A stretch of 64,000 bases of DNA from contig CAJSYZ010000008.1 of NCBI GenBank assembly GCA_910574455.1, forward strand, positions 3,970,707-4,034,706. Direction: 5' to 3'. Shown here in pieces: positions 62,292-64,000 of the stretch; the first letter of the stretch is position 1, and each line of letters starts with the position of its first letter. Below the pieces are notes generated by a model, which was given only the letters and a program-made list of their open reading frames with translations, had not been told where the DNA came from and did not search any database. A program made the position numbers and the translations under genes. The DNA is from Trichaptum fuscoviolaceum (lineage: Eukaryota > Basidiomycota > Agaricomycetes > Hymenochaetales > Trichaptaceae).

Positions 62292-64000
62292 TTATTTATC
62301 AGTGGCAGAATAGAAAACATTGTCTTGAACATATCCAAGCGGATCATCGTTCGAATAGAGCTCTTCTAAGAGTGAGCGGCCATTCATTGTGTAGTCAATG
62401 GCGTTAGCTGGAGCGACCAAAAAATTGTTCGATGACTCTGGTTCTACCGATGTCCCGTCTTGGATACTTGCAGATGATGCAGAAGAAACGTCTACTGGAG
62501 GAGGTAAAATAGGCTCTGACGCCGACAAACTGCCTTCTGTCGTCGACAAGGTGGCCAGTGTCGAATCGGATGGAGTGGTGCGCTCTTCAACACCAGTCAC
62601 GGGAGAAAACACGTTGTTCCCCATATTGTCCGTAAGTTGTCTTCCAGGCAATTTATTACAGAAATCGATCAGTTGCTCAGCCAATAACTCCTCTGAGATT
62701 CCGTCAAGCATTGCTGGCGCAGGCTGCTGCGGAGCTTCAGGGGGTGCCACGGCAAGAGCGGTAGGACCAGATGGAATAACTGGCACACTCTGACGTAGAA
62801 GTTCAGTATGCGCTCCCGATGTGCGCCCGTCGTTGAAGGAGTCACGCTGCATATTAGGCACCGTAGTAGACATGTTAGACATGTCAGGTGTCGACGAAGG
62901 CCCCTCCTGCTGTCCAAGGAAATCGAGATCGGATGCGATAATCGGGCCGGGAACACTCTTCACGAGTGCAGGTTGAACTACGTCGGCGATCATCGCGGAT
63001 GGGACAGCAGCCTGAGGATGCGCTACTGGGACCTGAGCAACTGGCACGGGCGGGGCAGGGCGTGGGCCGTGCCACTCGAGATACGGCCTCGATCGCTTGG
63101 CCGCAGGCTCGCCTGCATCATGCTCAATATCGCTCGTCAAGTCTATGATGTCTGCTTTGCGCTTTCCCTTCCCCTTTCCCTTGGTTTCCCGTCTCCGAGG
63201 GGCGCGGGTCTTCAACACAGGCAGAGGCTGCTGAGCTTGGTGTTGAGTTGGCTGTCGGCTTGAACCTTGTAGCAGCTCAGGCTGCGGGGTCTGAGCCGGT
63301 GGAGGCCAATAAAAGTGCTCGGGAGCGATTGGATATTTCGCATCTGACGGGGGGACTTGGAACCTAGGCTGAGGCGCAGACTTGCGTGCTTGGGTGGTAG
63401 TCCTTGCGATTGCCGGGGCGTAGTGTCGTTGCGGAGGTGCAGGTTGCTGCATCTGAGCCTGGGGGGGCACGTTTGTCTGCTGTGCCGCCATTTTCACCTG
63501 CTGCTGAACTTGCTGCGCGCCATTATATCCAGGCACGTTGTTTTGGATGACAGCGGCCTTCGCCTGGTCTATGCCATCCAAAGCGCCTTTCAGAAAGGCT
63601 AGGGTATCTCGTTCCAGTTCTCTATCTCGGCTGCCCTCCTCCTGGACGTGCTTCTTCAACCTCTGTACCAATGTCCTTAACCATGTCTTACTTGGATATG
63701 GAGGTGGCTGCGATTTCACAGCTTCGTCACCCAACCAGTAAGCTTGCGCAATACCCGGGGCGACATTCTGGTCCTGGACCCGTGATGGATGTTGTAAACC
63801 GCCAGGCCCGACGTGTTGAGGTGGAGGCATGTGACTCGCTTGTGGCATGTTCGCTGATTGAGCCGGATGTCCAGCGTGCGCACCGACGTACTGATTCACG
63901 ACAGATGAAGGCATCATCACCGCTGGCCCATGATGAGCAGCCGCCTGGTACACCTGAGGTGCAGGCATCGATTCAGCCGGGTTTTGCATATACTGAGTTG
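62292..64000 (-). CDS. Gln/Pro-rich nuclear-type protein, possibly 5' partial
   Basis: The frame from ATG 63987-63989 gives 565 residues and is open to the window edge, so the true start may be upstream. The N-terminal half is rich in Gln, Pro, His and Met (QVQQQVKMAAQQ), with a helical charged segment (LVQRLKKHVQEEG). A basic stretch KGKGKGKRKAD is followed by IIDLTSD, a pattern typical of nuclear localisation next to a SUMO-interaction-like motif. The C-terminal half is Ser/Thr/Pro-rich with an acidic helical piece (GISEELLAEQLIDFCNKL). It looks like a transcription co-regulator (inference). No catalytic domain. The frame is intact and is probably a real host gene. Confidence 0.7.
   Translation of the reverse strand, partial: TQYMQNPAESMPAPQVYQAAAHHGPAVMMPSSVVNQYVGAHAGHPAQSANMPQASHMPPPQHVGPGGLQHPSRVQDQNVAPGIAQAYWLGDEAVKSQPPPYPSKTWLRTLVQRLKKHVQEEGSRDRELERDTLAFLKGALDGIDQAKAAVIQNNVPGYNGAQQVQQQVKMAAQQTNVPPQAQMQQPAPPQRHYAPAIARTTTQARKSAPQPRFQVPPSDAKYPIAPEHFYWPPPAQTPQPELLQGSSRQPTQHQAQQPLPVLKTRAPRRRETKGKGKGKRKADIIDLTSDIEHDAGEPAAKRSRPYLEWHGPRPAPPVPVAQVPVAHPQAAVPSAMIADVVQPALVKSVPGPIIASDLDFLGQQEGPSSTPDMSNMSTTVPNMQRDSFNDGRTSGAHTELLRQSVPVIPSGPTALAVAPPEAPQQPAPAMLDGISEELLAEQLIDFCNKLPGRQLTDNMGNNVFSPVTGVEERTTPSDSTLATLSTTEGSLSASEPILPPPVDVSSASSASIQDGTSVEPESSNNFLVAPANAIDYTMNGRSLLEELYSNDDPLGYVQDNVFYSATDK

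Overview
This window reads as a transposon-dense stretch of an Agaricomycete (mushroom-forming basidiomycete) genome. The reasons are the short GT-AG introns (47-93 bases in the genes I could splice), a Plavaka-type KDZ DNA transposase, relics of fungal group III histidine kinase and SEC27, and several chromodomain Ty3/gypsy elements. No tRNA, rRNA or CRISPR array was recognised.

Layout. 1-723 is the 3' end of an acidic nuclear-type protein gene. About 1,400-10,313 (minus) is a Ty3/gypsy chromovirus, E1, that has lost its 3' LTR. 10,317-17,020 (plus) is a second chromovirus, E2, which landed in the last bases of the E1 LTR (target duplication CAATC). 17,026-19,561 is host DNA with a decayed Nik1-like histidine kinase. 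19,567-29,293 (plus) is E3, a relative of E1 with LTRs that differ by one base (duplication GGGTG). 29,964-31,005 (minus) is a complete four-exon 3'-5' exonuclease gene. 34,609-42,789 (minus) is E4, a different gypsy lineage with two 1,177-base LTRs and one 1,598-residue Pol-type ORF. 43,505-55,956 holds a plus-strand gene, a MITE, a nine-exon Plavaka transposase (minus) and a plus-strand micro-exon gene, with shared short palindromic motifs upstream of each gene. 56,824-61,222 is bounded by 25-base inverted repeats and carries fragments of a protein kinase and of SEC27 (Pack-type element). 62,292-64,000 (minus) is a Gln/Pro-rich nuclear-type protein.

How the mobile elements work, as far as the sequence shows. 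E1, E2 and E3 each have a sequence just inside the 5' LTR that is an 11-12 base perfect complement of the presumed start of their own RNA, with a different sequence in each element. This points to Tf1/sushi-type self-priming. Each has gag and pol in a -1 relation with a slippery heptamer 0-1 codons before the gag stop. E1 and E3 share an unusual extended plan: an extra ORF before gag with a domain that resembles the zinc-binding N-terminus of integrase, a long AUG-less aromatic-rich reading frame leading towards gag, and two more ORFs after pol, tightly coupled to it in E3. This extended element family is the best candidate here for something not well described. The array of symmetric phase-0 micro-exons beside the Plavaka transposase is the second.

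Limits: splice sites and frames were read by eye. No database search was possible, so family names rest on recognised motifs.
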